A stretch of DNA of 64,000 bases, from NCBI GenBank assembly GCA_964441755.1, contig CAYTVG010000010.1, forward strand, positions 62,001-126,000, given 5' to 3'. Under the pieces are notes generated by a model. The model saw only the letters and a program-made list of their open reading frames with translations, was not told the DNA's origin and did no database searches. Origin of the DNA: JAUMBM01 sp964441755. GTDB lineage: Bacteria > Bacteroidota > Bacteroidia > Chitinophagales > Saprospiraceae. Positions 8,067-16,332 of this stretch are shown here, piece by piece (within the stretch, counting starts at the first letter, position 1; every line of letters starts with the position of its first letter). The translations under genes and the position numbers were made by a program.

Positions 8067-8195
8067 AATACATACACCTTAATACAATAACAGCCAGCCG
8101 CACAGCATTGTTGGCTGCCGCCCCAAATATCTCCGCCAGCGGCAGGCTTGCGGCCACCGTTACATAAATATGCCCGCCAAATAATTGAAAAATTG

Positions 8196-8203
8196 TAAAT
8201 TTG
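8196..8203 (+). promoter_or_regulatory. -7 box (TAAATTTG) upstream of exbB
   Basis: TAAATTTG matches TANNTTTG and lies 72 nt before the exbB ATG. The -33 element is unclear. Confidence 0.4.
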
Positions 8204-8274
8204 TCCGTAACTGATTACACTAATCGGCATTCACTAACGTTCTATTTTCGCTACTCACAAAAAACGATCACTTC

Positions 8275-8982
8275 ATGTTTAACGACTTTTTGCTTCTCTT
8301 CCAGAGCTATGCTGCGGATGCTGCAGCAGATACCGAAGCGGCCACAACTGCGCCCATGAGTCTTTGGGACATCATCGCCTCCGGCGGCCCCATCGGCATT
8401 GCCATCATGCTGGTACTGCTGGTCCTCTCTATCGTGGCCACGGTTATTTTCATCGAGCGCTATATGAGTATCAGCCGCGCAAGCCGGGTAGATGAGTATT
8501 TTATGAACAACATCCGCGCCAACGTGCAGGCGGGCAACTTTGCCGCCGCCCGCGCCCTTTGCCAGTCGACCGACTCACCCGTCGCCCGCATGGTCGAGAA
8601 AGGCCTGCAGCGCATCGGCAAGCCGCTGCGCGATATCGATGCAGCCATTGAAAATGTGGGCAACCTGGAACTCTTCAAGCTGGAGAAAAACCTGTCAACC
8701 CTCGCCAGTATCTCCGGTGCAGCGCCTATGATTGGCTTCTTCGGTACGGTGACGGGTATGATTATGGCCTTTCGAGAAATGTCAGTCACCAAAAACATCT
8801 CTCCTGATGTACTGGCAGGTGGTATCTATCAGGCGCTGATGACGACGGCCTTCGGTCTGTTCATCGGTATTTTCGCTTTCGTAGGCTACAACCTGCTGGT
8901 GGGCAATGTAGAAAAGGTCGTCTTCAAGATGGAGCGCACCACGGTTGAATTTATGGACCTGCTGCAGGAGCCAACTGCATAA
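8275..8982 (+). CDS. exbB: MotA/TolQ/ExbB proton channel protein
   Basis: A 235-residue inner-membrane protein of the ExbB/TolQ family. It forms with ExbD the proton-driven motor that energises TonB. There is a hydrophobic segment at about 38-62, a cytoplasmic region, and two C-terminal membrane segments (about 145-167 and 182-207). The signature GAAPMIGFFGTVTGMIMAF precedes the second segment. It is followed 11 nt later by exbD and further by a second exbD and tonB, all on the plus strand. Confidence 0.93.
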   Translation: MFNDFLLLFQSYAADAAADTEAATTAPMSLWDIIASGGPIGIAIMLVLLVLSIVATVIFIERYMSISRASRVDEYFMNNIRANVQAGNFAAARALCQSTDSPVARMVEKGLQRIGKPLRDIDAAIENVGNLELFKLEKNLSTLASISGAAPMIGFFGTVTGMIMAFREMSVTKNISPDVLAGGIYQALMTTAFGLFIGIFAFVGYNLLVGNVEKVVFKMERTTVEFMDLLQEPTA

Positions 8983-8993
8983 GCTACATCACT

Positions 8994-9392
8994 ATGGGAC
9001 TCAAAAAAAGAAACAAGATCAATGCGGAGTTTAATATGTCTGCCATGACAGACATCATCTTCCTGCTGCTGATCTTCTTCATGCTTACGTCGAAAGTGGT
9101 CAATGTCAAGCCTTTTGAACTGCCTGAGTCGAATGTGAAGACGGTGGCCCCGGCCTCTCTTGTGCTGTCGGTCACCCGCGACGGTGTATTTGCGCTCAAC
9201 AACGAACCGCTAGAGAGTGAAGCCCTTGAAAGCTCGGTACAGACGGCCATTGAGGCTGCTGACAATAAGGAAGAGATTACCATGACCATTGTTGCGGAGG
9301 TGGGCACACCCTTTGACAATGTCACCCGCTTGATGCGCATTGCTGCGCAGAATGATATTAAAGCGATCCTTGCTACGCAGCCTACCTCTTAA
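8994..9392 (+). CDS. exbD: Biopolymer transporter ExbD (first copy)
   Basis: A 132-residue ExbD/TolR protein. A short cytoplasmic stretch is followed by one membrane helix MTDIIFLLLIFFML; its Asp is the proton-carrying residue of the family. A small periplasmic domain follows. It lies between exbB and a second exbD; two paralogous ExbD subunits in series are common in Bacteroidota motors. Confidence 0.93.
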   Translation: MGLKKRNKINAEFNMSAMTDIIFLLLIFFMLTSKVVNVKPFELPESNVKTVAPASLVLSVTRDGVFALNNEPLESEALESSVQTAIEAADNKEEITMTIVAEVGTPFDNVTRLMRIAAQNDIKAILATQPTS

Positions 9393-9426
9393 GGGGGGGT
9401 ACCGCAACACTATTATACCGCAACAC

Positions 9427-9858
9427 ATGGCACTCAAGAAAAAAACCAAGGTTAGTGCAGCTTTCAGCATGTCGGCTATGACTGACATCATTTTCCTGCT
9501 GCTCATTTTTTTCATGCTGACCTCTACCATCGTATCGCCCAATGCGCTCAACCTGCAGCTGCCGGGGCAGTCGACGGATACGCCACCGCCGCCACCCAAG
9601 GATTTCGATAATGTGTCCATCTCTGCCGAAGGTGGTTTTACCATTGGCAATCAACGGGTAGATGCTGAACAGCTGGAATTTTTGCTCAGCAAAAAGGCTA
9701 TTGACAGTGGCGTACGGGAGTACGAGGATGGTAAGCGTGTAAGCAACTATGTCATCACCATCAGTCCACATCCGCAGGCACCGGTTGAGTCGGTGGTTAA
9801 GGTCATGGACATGGCGATGAATTCGGGTATTGAGGCGGTTTTGTCCGTCAACCAGTAA
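9427..9858 (+). CDS. exbD: Biopolymer transporter ExbD (second copy)
   Basis: A 143-residue ExbD/TolR paralogue starting MALKKKTKVSAAFSMSAM; an upstream start would overlap the first exbD. The membrane helix again reads MTDIIFLLLIFFML with the conserved Asp. Its periplasmic part is longer and has a PPPPPK stretch after the helix. It probably assembles with the first ExbD and ExbB. Confidence 0.93.
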   Translation: MALKKKTKVSAAFSMSAMTDIIFLLLIFFMLTSTIVSPNALNLQLPGQSTDTPPPPPKDFDNVSISAEGGFTIGNQRVDAEQLEFLLSKKAIDSGVREYEDGKRVSNYVITISPHPQAPVESVVKVMDMAMNSGIEAVLSVNQ

Positions 9859-9867
9859 GCGCGTGCG

Positions 9868-9897
9868 CGGGATTTTATGCCTCCGGCAAAAATCCCG
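9868..9897. terminator. Imperfect hairpin between exbD and tonB
   Basis: CGGGATTTT (9868-9876) pairs with AAAATCCCG (9889-9897). A GC-rich quasi-palindromic stretch follows to about 9960. It may attenuate transcription into tonB. A similar GGGATTTTTGCCGG piece occurs near 30320. Confidence 0.35.
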
Positions 9898-10005
9898 GCC
9901 ATGCAGCCGCTCCGCCGGCGGGCTGCTGCCGGCAGCAGGTTGCTGTGCAGGCTTGGCCGCCAGGTTTTTCAACACTATTTCTCTGTATAATTAATTTCCG
10001 GTCTT

Positions 10006-10803
10006 ATGAATACGCTCAGTGCAACGGAAAGTAAAGATTTGTGGACAGCACGCGCCTTTAGTCTGGCGCTGCACCTGCTGTTGCTGGTGTTGCTGTTCTT
10101 TGTACCTACCTGCGAAACGCAGGTCAAGCCGTTTGATACCGTCAATACGGTGACGGTCGAGCTCGGCGGTGGCGGCGGCGGCAGCCCGGCGGCGGTGCCG
10201 GCGGCAGCGCCTGAGCCTGCGCCGAGAGAAGTCGAGCCCAGGCCCGTCAAGCCCCAGCCGGTGACGAAACCGGTGACGGAGCCAGCGACCAAGCCGGTCA
10301 CAAGTCCGGTTATCAGCGATAAGCAGCCCAGCAGGATCAACACGCCGCCGCCGGCAAATCCGGGGCCTAGCAAGGAGGAGCTGGAGCGGCAGCGGCAGGA
10401 GGCTGCTGCCAAAGACGCTGTGGGGGGTATTTCTTATACAAAAAAGCCAGGCAGCGGCACAGGGGGTAGTGGCGGTGGCACGGGTGGCGGCACAGGCGGA
10501 GGTACGAGTGAAGGCAGCGGCGGTGGCAGTGGCCCCGCACTGCGCGGCTTCGGCAACCGCGGCGTGCTGAGTCGCCCCAAGATTACCGATAATGTTCAAA
10601 ACAATGCTACGGTGGTGGTGCGCATCTGTGTGAGTCCACAGGGGAGCGTCGTGAGTGCTGATTATACGCTGAGCGGCTCTGAGGGGGCGGTTCCTACGTT
10701 GGTGAGTATTGCTGAGCGCAATGCCCGGAACTGGAAGTTTGAAGCGATTAGTGGGGGGGAGAACCAGTGTGGTAGTATTGTGTATCGGTTCTCTGTGCAG
10801 TAG
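10006..10803 (+). CDS. tonB: TonB-like energy transducer
   Basis: A 265-residue TonB/TolA-type protein. It has an N-terminal membrane anchor at about 17-34, then a Pro-rich PxP/KPV region (50-125), a Gly-rich spacer of GGGTGGGTGGGT type (about 150-180) and a C-terminal TonB domain beginning VVVRICVSPQGSV. The periplasm-spanning linker is normal for the family, although so much Gly is less usual. Two cysteines in the C-terminal domain could form a disulfide. It is the last gene of the exb cluster and is followed by the 78-bp hairpin array. Confidence 0.88.
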   Translation: MNTLSATESKDLWTARAFSLALHLLLLVLLFFVPTCETQVKPFDTVNTVTVELGGGGGGSPAAVPAAAPEPAPREVEPRPVKPQPVTKPVTEPATKPVTSPVISDKQPSRINTPPPANPGPSKEELERQRQEAAAKDAVGGISYTKKPGSGTGGSGGGTGGGTGGGTSEGSGGGSGPALRGFGNRGVLSRPKITDNVQNNATVVVRICVSPQGSVVSADYTLSGSEGAVPTLVSIAERNARNWKFEAISGGENQCGSIVYRFSVQ

Positions 10804-10806
10804 GGG

Positions 10807-10989
10807 ATTTTTTTGGCGGCTGGCGCCGCCAAAAAAATCTTAGTTAAACACCCTGACGGCTGACGCCGTCAGGGTGTTTGTTTTTGTTTTTTTTCGGCTG
10901 GCGCCGCCAAAAAAATCTTAGTTGAACACCCTGACGGCTGACGCCGTCAGGGTGTTTTGTTTTTGTTTTTTGCGGCTGACGCCGTCAGA
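10807..10989. repeat. Tandem array of hairpins, 78-bp period
   Basis: Hairpin A (arms 10807-10820/10825-10838, GGCGGC-TGGC-GCCGCC core) is followed by hairpin B (10846-10860/10865-10879, GACGGC-TGAC-GCCGTC core). The pair recurs with a decayed A (10895-10902) and an intact B (10925-10938/10943-10956). A third start at 10974 carries the B-type core. The shared GGC at 10818, 10896 and 10974 gives an exact 78-bp period. It separates tonB from a converging gene. Confidence 0.9.
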
Positions 10990-11000
10990 CAGGGGCACCT

Positions 11001-11026
11001 GCTTTGGCGGCCTCAGCCGCCAAAGC
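11001..11026. terminator. Hairpin with a stop codon in its loop
   Basis: Arms 11001-11011 and 11016-11026 are perfectly complementary around CTCA; the minus-strand gene's TGA stop is in that loop. Same GGCGGC/GCCGCC core as the neighbouring array. Confidence 0.7.
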
Positions 11027-12068
11027 GCTTCGCTACCCGGGTGATCATACGCGCCATTTCCGCGGCAGCGGCCACCTCCCCCAGCGGCTCGTGTACGAGC
11101 AGCAGGAAGGGGTAGTGCTGCCAACGCACTTGCTCGCTGGTGTTGCTGAATACCTCCGGGAGCTTTTCGACATACCAGAGGCGGTAGGTGCTGCGGGTGA
11201 GATCGTAGGTGACCAGTAGCAGGTGGCGGGGGTAGTAGTTTTGGACTGCCAGAAAGCAGGGGGCGTCCAGCAGTGATTCGTTGCCTTCTGTGAGGCGGTA
11301 AGCAGAATAGAAGTACTGATAAGCCACGGACTGCCAGACCTGAGCTGACAGCAGCGTCTGCAGCGCCTCCAGCGCCTGCCGCTGCCGGCCGATATGATCC
11401 TGCTCGGCCGGGGGCATAGAGGCTTCGGGTACCCAGGCCGACTGCCGCAGGTCCCAGAGCTCCAGTGCACCGAGGCGGTGCTTGTAGTCGAAGCGGGGCG
11501 TATCGGGAGACACATAGCCGGGGTAGTAAAAATCCATGCCCAGCTGCCGGCAGTAGTCGACTTCCAGAAACAAGGTAAACAAGCCCAGGCTGTGCGCCTC
11601 CCAGGCCGGATTGTAGACGCCCATTTTGCCGTAGGCGCTCTTTTCGCCCAGGTCAAAAAAGCTGAAAGCAACCAGCTCATGCTGGTAGCTGACACTCACC
11701 TCCCAGGTGTTGAGAAAGCTGTGGCCCGACTCCGTGCGCAGGTGATAATCATACCACAGCTGCGTCTTGTCGGGATGCGCCCAGGCATACAGGCGATACA
11801 CATCATCTTTGGCTGCATCGGCAAAAGCCGGGCGGATAGCCACCTCAAAAGTATCTTTGTTTTGCCGCAGCAGCTTGCGCTGCCGCTTCGACCAACGGTG
11901 GTCGGCCAGCCGCAGGCGGGTGGGGATGAGATTTACCAGTTGCCCCGGATCAAGTTCTATGTAATCCAGCTCGTACACCAACTGCCCTGTCGGGCGCCAA
12001 CCGGCTGCCAGCAGGCTGTCGAGGCCAGCCGCTGTCAACCCCCGGGGGGTAAGTATATTCGTAGGCAT
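11013..12068 (-). CDS. Arginyl-tRNA--protein transferase-like protein
   Basis: A 351-residue protein. Its central part (about 120-225, FFDLGEKSAYGKMGVYNP to YYPGYVSPDTPRFDYKHRLG) resembles the C-terminal GNAT-like domain of ATE1/Bpt transferases, which attach Arg or Leu to protein N-termini and mark them for degradation. The N-terminal Cys-rich part typical of ATE1 is not evident: only two Cys are present in the whole protein. Substrate and amino acid cannot be read from the sequence. Its stop codon lies in a hairpin loop; the gene stands alone, divergent from the fad gene. Confidence 0.65.
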   Translation of the reverse strand: MPTNILTPRGLTAAGLDSLLAAGWRPTGQLVYELDYIELDPGQLVNLIPTRLRLADHRWSKRQRKLLRQNKDTFEVAIRPAFADAAKDDVYRLYAWAHPDKTQLWYDYHLRTESGHSFLNTWEVSVSYQHELVAFSFFDLGEKSAYGKMGVYNPAWEAHSLGLFTLFLEVDYCRQLGMDFYYPGYVSPDTPRFDYKHRLGALELWDLRQSAWVPEASMPPAEQDHIGRQRQALEALQTLLSAQVWQSVAYQYFYSAYRLTEGNESLLDAPCFLAVQNYYPRHLLLVTYDLTRSTYRLWYVEKLPEVFSNTSEQVRWQHYPFLLLVHEPLGEVAAAAEMARMITRVAKRFGG

Positions 12069-12121
12069 CTATTTTTTGGAAAAATGATTTTTGCAAATGT
12101 AAACAATTCCCGGGGATTTGG

Positions 12122-12129
12122 TAAATTTG
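12122..12129 (+). promoter_or_regulatory. -7 box (TAAATTTG) before the beta-oxidation gene
   Basis: TAAATTTG lies 99 nt before the ATG at 12228; a -33 TTG at the right spacing is not seen. Confidence 0.35.
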
Positions 12130-12227
12130 CGTAAACAGCGAAATTTCGCTGCTTGCAGGATTGCCGGGCCTAGCCGCCAGGCTAAGTGCTGCTGGTACTC
12201 TTTTCACCGCTCGCAACATCTCTTTCC

Positions 12228-14615
12228 ATGAGCAGAAGAATCAAAAAAGTGGCCGTTCTCGGCTCGGGTGTCATGGGGGCAGGCATCGCCTGCCATTTCG
12301 CTAATATAGGGCTGGAAGTTCTCATGCTGGACATCCTCCCGCCCGTACAGGAAGGGCAGGCAGCGCCTGTAGGCAACAAACGCAATGCCATGGCTGATAC
12401 AGCCCTGGCTGCTGCCCTCAAATCCAAGCCCGCCCCGCTCTACGACAACGCCTTCGCTGCCCGCATACGCACCGGCAATTTTGATGACCACCTGTCCGAG
12501 ATCAGCAGTTGCGACTGGGTAATCGAGGTAGTCGTCGAGCGGCTCGACATCAAGCGGCAGCTCATGGAAAAGGTAGACCAGCTGCGCCGCAAGGGCAGCC
12601 TCATCACGACCAATACCTCGGGTATCCCCATCCACCTCATCGTCGAGGGGCGTAGTGAAGATTTCCGCCGCCACTGCTGCGGTACTCACTTTTTCAATCC
12701 CGCCCGCTACCTGCGGCTGCTGGAGATCATCCCCGGGGCCGACACCTCGGCCGAGGTGGTTGATTTTTTCATGCGCTATGGCGACTACTACCTCGGCAAG
12801 CAGACCGTTCTCTGCAAGGATACGCCGGCTTTCATCGGCAACCGCATCGGCGTGTATGCCATGGCCAAGATTTTTCAGCTGACCATAGAACTGGGGCTCG
12901 ATATTGAGACGGTCGACCGGCTGACAGGTCCGCCCATGGGCCGCCCCAAGTCGGGCACTTTCCGGCTGAGCGACCTCGTGGGGCTCGACACTGCAGCCAA
13001 CGTCATCCTGGGTATCCGGCAGCATTGCCCCCAGGATGAGCAGGCGGCGGCTTTTGAAGTGCCTGCCTTCCTGCAGTGGTTGCTCGACAACCGCTACCTC
13101 GGCAACAAGACAGGGCAGGGCTTTTACAAAAAAACTAAGTCGCCCGACGGCCAGCGGGCCGTCATGGCGCTCAACCTGCAGACGCTGGAGTACCAGCCTT
13201 CGGCCAAAACAGAACTCGCCAGCCTCAAAACCGCCAAGCAGATCGACTGGCTGCCCAAGCGCATACAAGCTTTGTTTGACGGCAGCGATGCGGGTGCCGA
13301 GCTGGTGCGCCGCAGCTTGTGCGGACTCTTTGCCTACGCTTCCAACCGCATACCGGAGATTTCTGATACGCTCTACAGCATTGACGACGCCCTGCGCGCC
13401 GGTTTTGGCTGGGAGATGGGTCCTTTCGAGTACTGGGATGCCATTGGTATCGCCAAAGGTATAGAGACGGCTGAAGCTGCCGGCGAGCAGATCGCAGCCT
13501 GGGTCAAAGAAATGGTGGCTGCCGGCCATACCTCTTTCTATAAGCGCGAAGGCGGCAAGCTGTTGGTCTGGCATCCGGGGCAGCAGCGGTATGAGGCTAA
13601 GCCCGGCACGGATACTTTCATCCTGCTCGATAATCTGCGCGCCAATGCACCGGTGCACAAGACCAGTGAGACCATACTGCACGATATTGGTGAGGGTGTA
13701 CTCTGCCTCGAATTTACGAGTCCCCACAACACCATAGGTGAAGGGGTGCTGCGCGGTATCAACGAAGCAATCCAACTGGCAGAAGAGGGCGATTGGCGCG
13801 GGCTGGTCATTGGCAATCAGGCGACCAATTTCTCTGTAGGCGCCAACCTTATGATGATCGCCATGATGGCCTACAACCAGGAATTTGACCAGCTCAATAT
13901 GGCTGTAGACTTTTTCCAGCAGACGACCATGCGCTGCCGCTACTCGGCTATTCCGGTGGTAACAGCCACCCAGGGCTATGTATTTGGCGGAGGCTGTGAG
14001 ACCCTCATGCACTGCGACGGAGCCGTCTGCTCAGCAGAGTCCTACATAGGACTGGTAGAAGTGGGTGTAGGCCTCATTCCGGGCGGTGGCGGCACCAAGG
14101 AATTTGCGCTGCGCGCCAGTGACCAGTTTTTTGAGGGGGATGTACAGATTCCTACCCTGATCGAAAAATTCAAGGCCATTGCTATGGCTTCGGTGGCGAC
14201 TTCTGCCCATGAGGCCTACAAGTACGGCTATCTGTTGCCGGGGCGCGATAAGGTAGTCATGAACAGTGCCCGCGCCATCAGCAAGGCGCGCGACCTGGTC
14301 ATCTCCCTGTCAGAGGGCTATACCCAGCCTATTCGCCGCAATAACATTACGGTGCTGGGCCGCGGCGGCCTCGCCACCCTGCTCACGGCTGCCAATGAGC
14401 TGCGGCTCGGCAACTATGCGAGCGAGCACGACATCAAGATTGCCCGGAAAGTTGCCCATGTCCTGTGTGGGGGTGACCTGACCGGCACGCAGCAGGTCAG
14501 CGAGCAGTACCTGCTGGATATTGAGCGGGAGGCATTTCTGAGCCTGTGCGGTGAGCAGAAGACGCTGGAGCGTATACAGCATATGCTTACGACCAATAAG
14601 CCGCTGCGCAACTAG
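12228..14615 (+). CDS. 3-hydroxyacyl-CoA dehydrogenase / enoyl-CoA hydratase fusion
   Basis: A 795-residue bifunctional fatty-acid beta-oxidation enzyme. The N-terminal dehydrogenase has the NAD-binding motif VAVLGSGVMGAGIACHFA (about 7-24) and FFNPARYLRLLEIIPG. The C-terminal hydratase/isomerase part (about 480-720) has the oxyanion region AIPVVTATQGYVFGGGCE. The order dehydrogenase-then-hydratase and the length match the FadN type rather than FadB. The start MSRRIKKVAV was chosen because the Rossmann fold begins there. No thiolase or acyl-CoA dehydrogenase is adjacent. Confidence 0.92.
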   Translation: MSRRIKKVAVLGSGVMGAGIACHFANIGLEVLMLDILPPVQEGQAAPVGNKRNAMADTALAAALKSKPAPLYDNAFAARIRTGNFDDHLSEISSCDWVIEVVVERLDIKRQLMEKVDQLRRKGSLITTNTSGIPIHLIVEGRSEDFRRHCCGTHFFNPARYLRLLEIIPGADTSAEVVDFFMRYGDYYLGKQTVLCKDTPAFIGNRIGVYAMAKIFQLTIELGLDIETVDRLTGPPMGRPKSGTFRLSDLVGLDTAANVILGIRQHCPQDEQAAAFEVPAFLQWLLDNRYLGNKTGQGFYKKTKSPDGQRAVMALNLQTLEYQPSAKTELASLKTAKQIDWLPKRIQALFDGSDAGAELVRRSLCGLFAYASNRIPEISDTLYSIDDALRAGFGWEMGPFEYWDAIGIAKGIETAEAAGEQIAAWVKEMVAAGHTSFYKREGGKLLVWHPGQQRYEAKPGTDTFILLDNLRANAPVHKTSETILHDIGEGVLCLEFTSPHNTIGEGVLRGINEAIQLAEEGDWRGLVIGNQATNFSVGANLMMIAMMAYNQEFDQLNMAVDFFQQTTMRCRYSAIPVVTATQGYVFGGGCETLMHCDGAVCSAESYIGLVEVGVGLIPGGGGTKEFALRASDQFFEGDVQIPTLIEKFKAIAMASVATSAHEAYKYGYLLPGRDKVVMNSARAISKARDLVISLSEGYTQPIRRNNITVLGRGGLATLLTAANELRLGNYASEHDIKIARKVAHVLCGGDLTGTQQVSEQYLLDIEREAFLSLCGEQKTLERIQHMLTTNKPLRN

Positions 14616-14617
14616 GA

Positions 14618-14789
14618 TTTTTTTAGGCGGCGCTCTGCGCCGCCTAAAAAAAGAGCAGGCATTATCGGCAGCTTTCGCTGCCGGTGATGCCACCTAAAAA
14701 ATAAAAGCGTTTATAGGCAGCTTTCGCTGCCTATAAACGCTTTTGAAATCTTATTTTAGGCGGCGATTTGCGCCGCCTAAAATAAGATT
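14618..14789. repeat. Array of four consecutive hairpins
   Basis: (a) 14618-14632/14638-14652, 15 bp, AGGCGGCG core. (b) 14658-14672/14677-14691, 15 bp with two G:U pairs, GGCAGC-TTTC-GCTGCC core. (c) 14703-14721/14726-14744, 19 bp perfect, the same GGCAGC-TTTC-GCTGCC core. (d) 14747-14765/14771-14789, 19 bp perfect, AGGCGGCG core again. Cores repeat in the order 1-2-2-1 while outer arms differ. The array separates two convergent genes and must stop transcription from both sides. Confidence 0.92.
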
Positions 14790-14802
14790 CAGCCTTTTTA
14801 CT

Positions 14803-16125
14803 TTAAGGCTTACCTGCTGCAGGCCGCTGCTCGTCAGCCGAATCGAGGCGCTGCACCAGCTCGTCGCGCAAGCGGCGGAAATTGTCCATTTCCGAAGCCG
14901 GCAGCGGCTTGGCCGGTGGCATCTCCAGCTTGAGGTGATTGACCTGACGGCCATTTTTCCAAAAGCGGAAACACACGTGCGGGCCCGTTGCCAGGCCTGT
15001 CGAGCCTACATAGCCGATCACCTGTCCTTGCTGCACGCGTACGCCCGGGCGGATGCCCGTAGCGAAGCGCTGCATGTGCAAATATTGGGTTTCGTGCACA
15101 TTGTCATGGCGAATCTTCACAAAATTGCCATTCCCACCAGTGTACGACGCCGCCGTTACGACGCCATCGCCAACGGCCATGATGGGTGTGCCCGCCGGTG
15201 CCGCATAGTCGGTGCCGTAGTGCGGGCGATTGTACTTGAGCACGGGGTGCAGGCGACGCAGACTGAAGTGCGAGGAAATGCGCGAGTACTTGACCGGCGC
15301 CTTAAGAAAGCGCGACTTCATCGGCTCGCCATTGAGATTGTAATAACCCTTATATTCTCCGTTTTCGTAATAGACAGCATGGTGAATTTTGTCGCCCGAC
15401 TGGTAGCGGGCGGACTGTACACGACCGACGCCGGCCTCTTCCCCTTCCACCAAATGCTGCTCGTAGACAAGCTGAAAGCGATCGCCCTTTTGGAGGTGGT
15501 GAAAATCGACAGACCATTGCAGTGCGTCTTCCATCTTGTCGGTCAGTTCATAGCTATAGCCTTTGTCGATCATCGTCTTCCAGAGTGATGCCTCTATGGT
15601 GCCGCTGGCCGTGCGTACCTCACTGCTGGTTGGCCGCTTGACACGCTCAACGCTAAGCTCGCCTTCCAGAGAGAAGCGCAGGTATTCGTAGATCGAAGGT
15701 TCGTAGATAATGTAGGAAGCGCCACCCGCCTTGCGGGGCATCAGCAGGTAAAAAGGCTTATCGGGACGCACATTGCGCACGTCAAAAACAGCTGAAGCAG
15801 CCTCGATGAGCTGTTGCTGCTGCCGGGCTGACAAAGACTGCTCCTGCAGCAGATCCGACAGCGACTGACCATTCTTGAGGCGATGTTCGACAACGCGGAA
15901 GGTATCGGTCACCAGCCCCCATGCTACCGTAGGCTCCGTAATCGGGAAAGCAGAGAAGACCAGTCCGTTGGCCGCTGCAGAGGACATATACTTATGAGGA
16001 GAAGAAGACTGACCTACTATTAGTGCCGAAGCTGTGGCAAGTGTCACTATTCCCACGGCAATGACTGCAGCGAGGCGCACAGCCGTACGGGACTTGTTTT
16101 CGTGTAGCGGTTCGTGATAGTTCAC
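14803..16125 (-). CDS. M23 family (LytM-type) metallopeptidase
   Basis: A 440-residue cell-wall peptidase. A membrane anchor or signal segment lies at about 17-39. An OapA/LysM-like region (about 75-130) precedes the C-terminal peptidase domain, which carries HxxxD at H302/D306 (RPHYGTDYAAPAG) and the strand GPHVCFRFWKNG. The usual HxH motif is HVC here (H383, C385), so the second metal-binding His is Cys. The domain otherwise looks complete. It is expected to cut peptidoglycan cross-links in the periplasm. A TATATTTG box lies at 16237-16244. Confidence 0.9.
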   Translation of the reverse strand: MNYHEPLHENKSRTAVRLAAVIAVGIVTLATASALIVGQSSSPHKYMSSAAANGLVFSAFPITEPTVAWGLVTDTFRVVEHRLKNGQSLSDLLQEQSLSARQQQQLIEAASAVFDVRNVRPDKPFYLLMPRKAGGASYIIYEPSIYEYLRFSLEGELSVERVKRPTSSEVRTASGTIEASLWKTMIDKGYSYELTDKMEDALQWSVDFHHLQKGDRFQLVYEQHLVEGEEAGVGRVQSARYQSGDKIHHAVYYENGEYKGYYNLNGEPMKSRFLKAPVKYSRISSHFSLRRLHPVLKYNRPHYGTDYAAPAGTPIMAVGDGVVTAASYTGGNGNFVKIRHDNVHETQYLHMQRFATGIRPGVRVQQGQVIGYVGSTGLATGPHVCFRFWKNGRQVNHLKLEMPPAKPLPASEMDNFRRLRDELVQRLDSADEQRPAAGKP

Positions 16126-16236
16126 TCGTTTTTCTTTTTGTTTAACCCCTTAGGACCTGTATAAGGCCTTGTTTTTCACACTTTTTTTAGAGCGCTTACA
16201 GACGGGAAGGGTCACACGAAGCACCCTTGTCCACTG

Positions 16237-16244
16237 CAAATATA
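16237..16244 (-). promoter_or_regulatory. -7 box (TATATTTG) of the M23 peptidase
   Basis: TATATTTG on the minus strand, 112 nt before the ATG at 16125. No -33 element at ideal distance. Confidence 0.4.
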
Positions 16245-16283
16245 TCATTTGCTGCCAAAGATGCCTACTTATTTGTGTTAAAG

Positions 16284-16313
16284 TTGCCTTTATCGGCAAA
16301 GATCGTACCTTTG
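16284..16313 (+). promoter_or_regulatory. Promoter of purM
   Basis: TTG (16284-16286), 19 nt spacer, TACCTTTG (16306-16313), 20 nt before the ATG. A full match to the phylum consensus. Confidence 0.75.
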
Positions 16314-16332
16314 TGCAAACGTTCGGATTTCT

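Noticed and set aside
10807..11026. CRISPR-like repeats in the hairpin arrays at 10.8, 14.6 and 21.1 kb
   Set aside because: Repeat units are self-complementary, the intervening sequences are not unique spacers of even length, and no cas genes are near.
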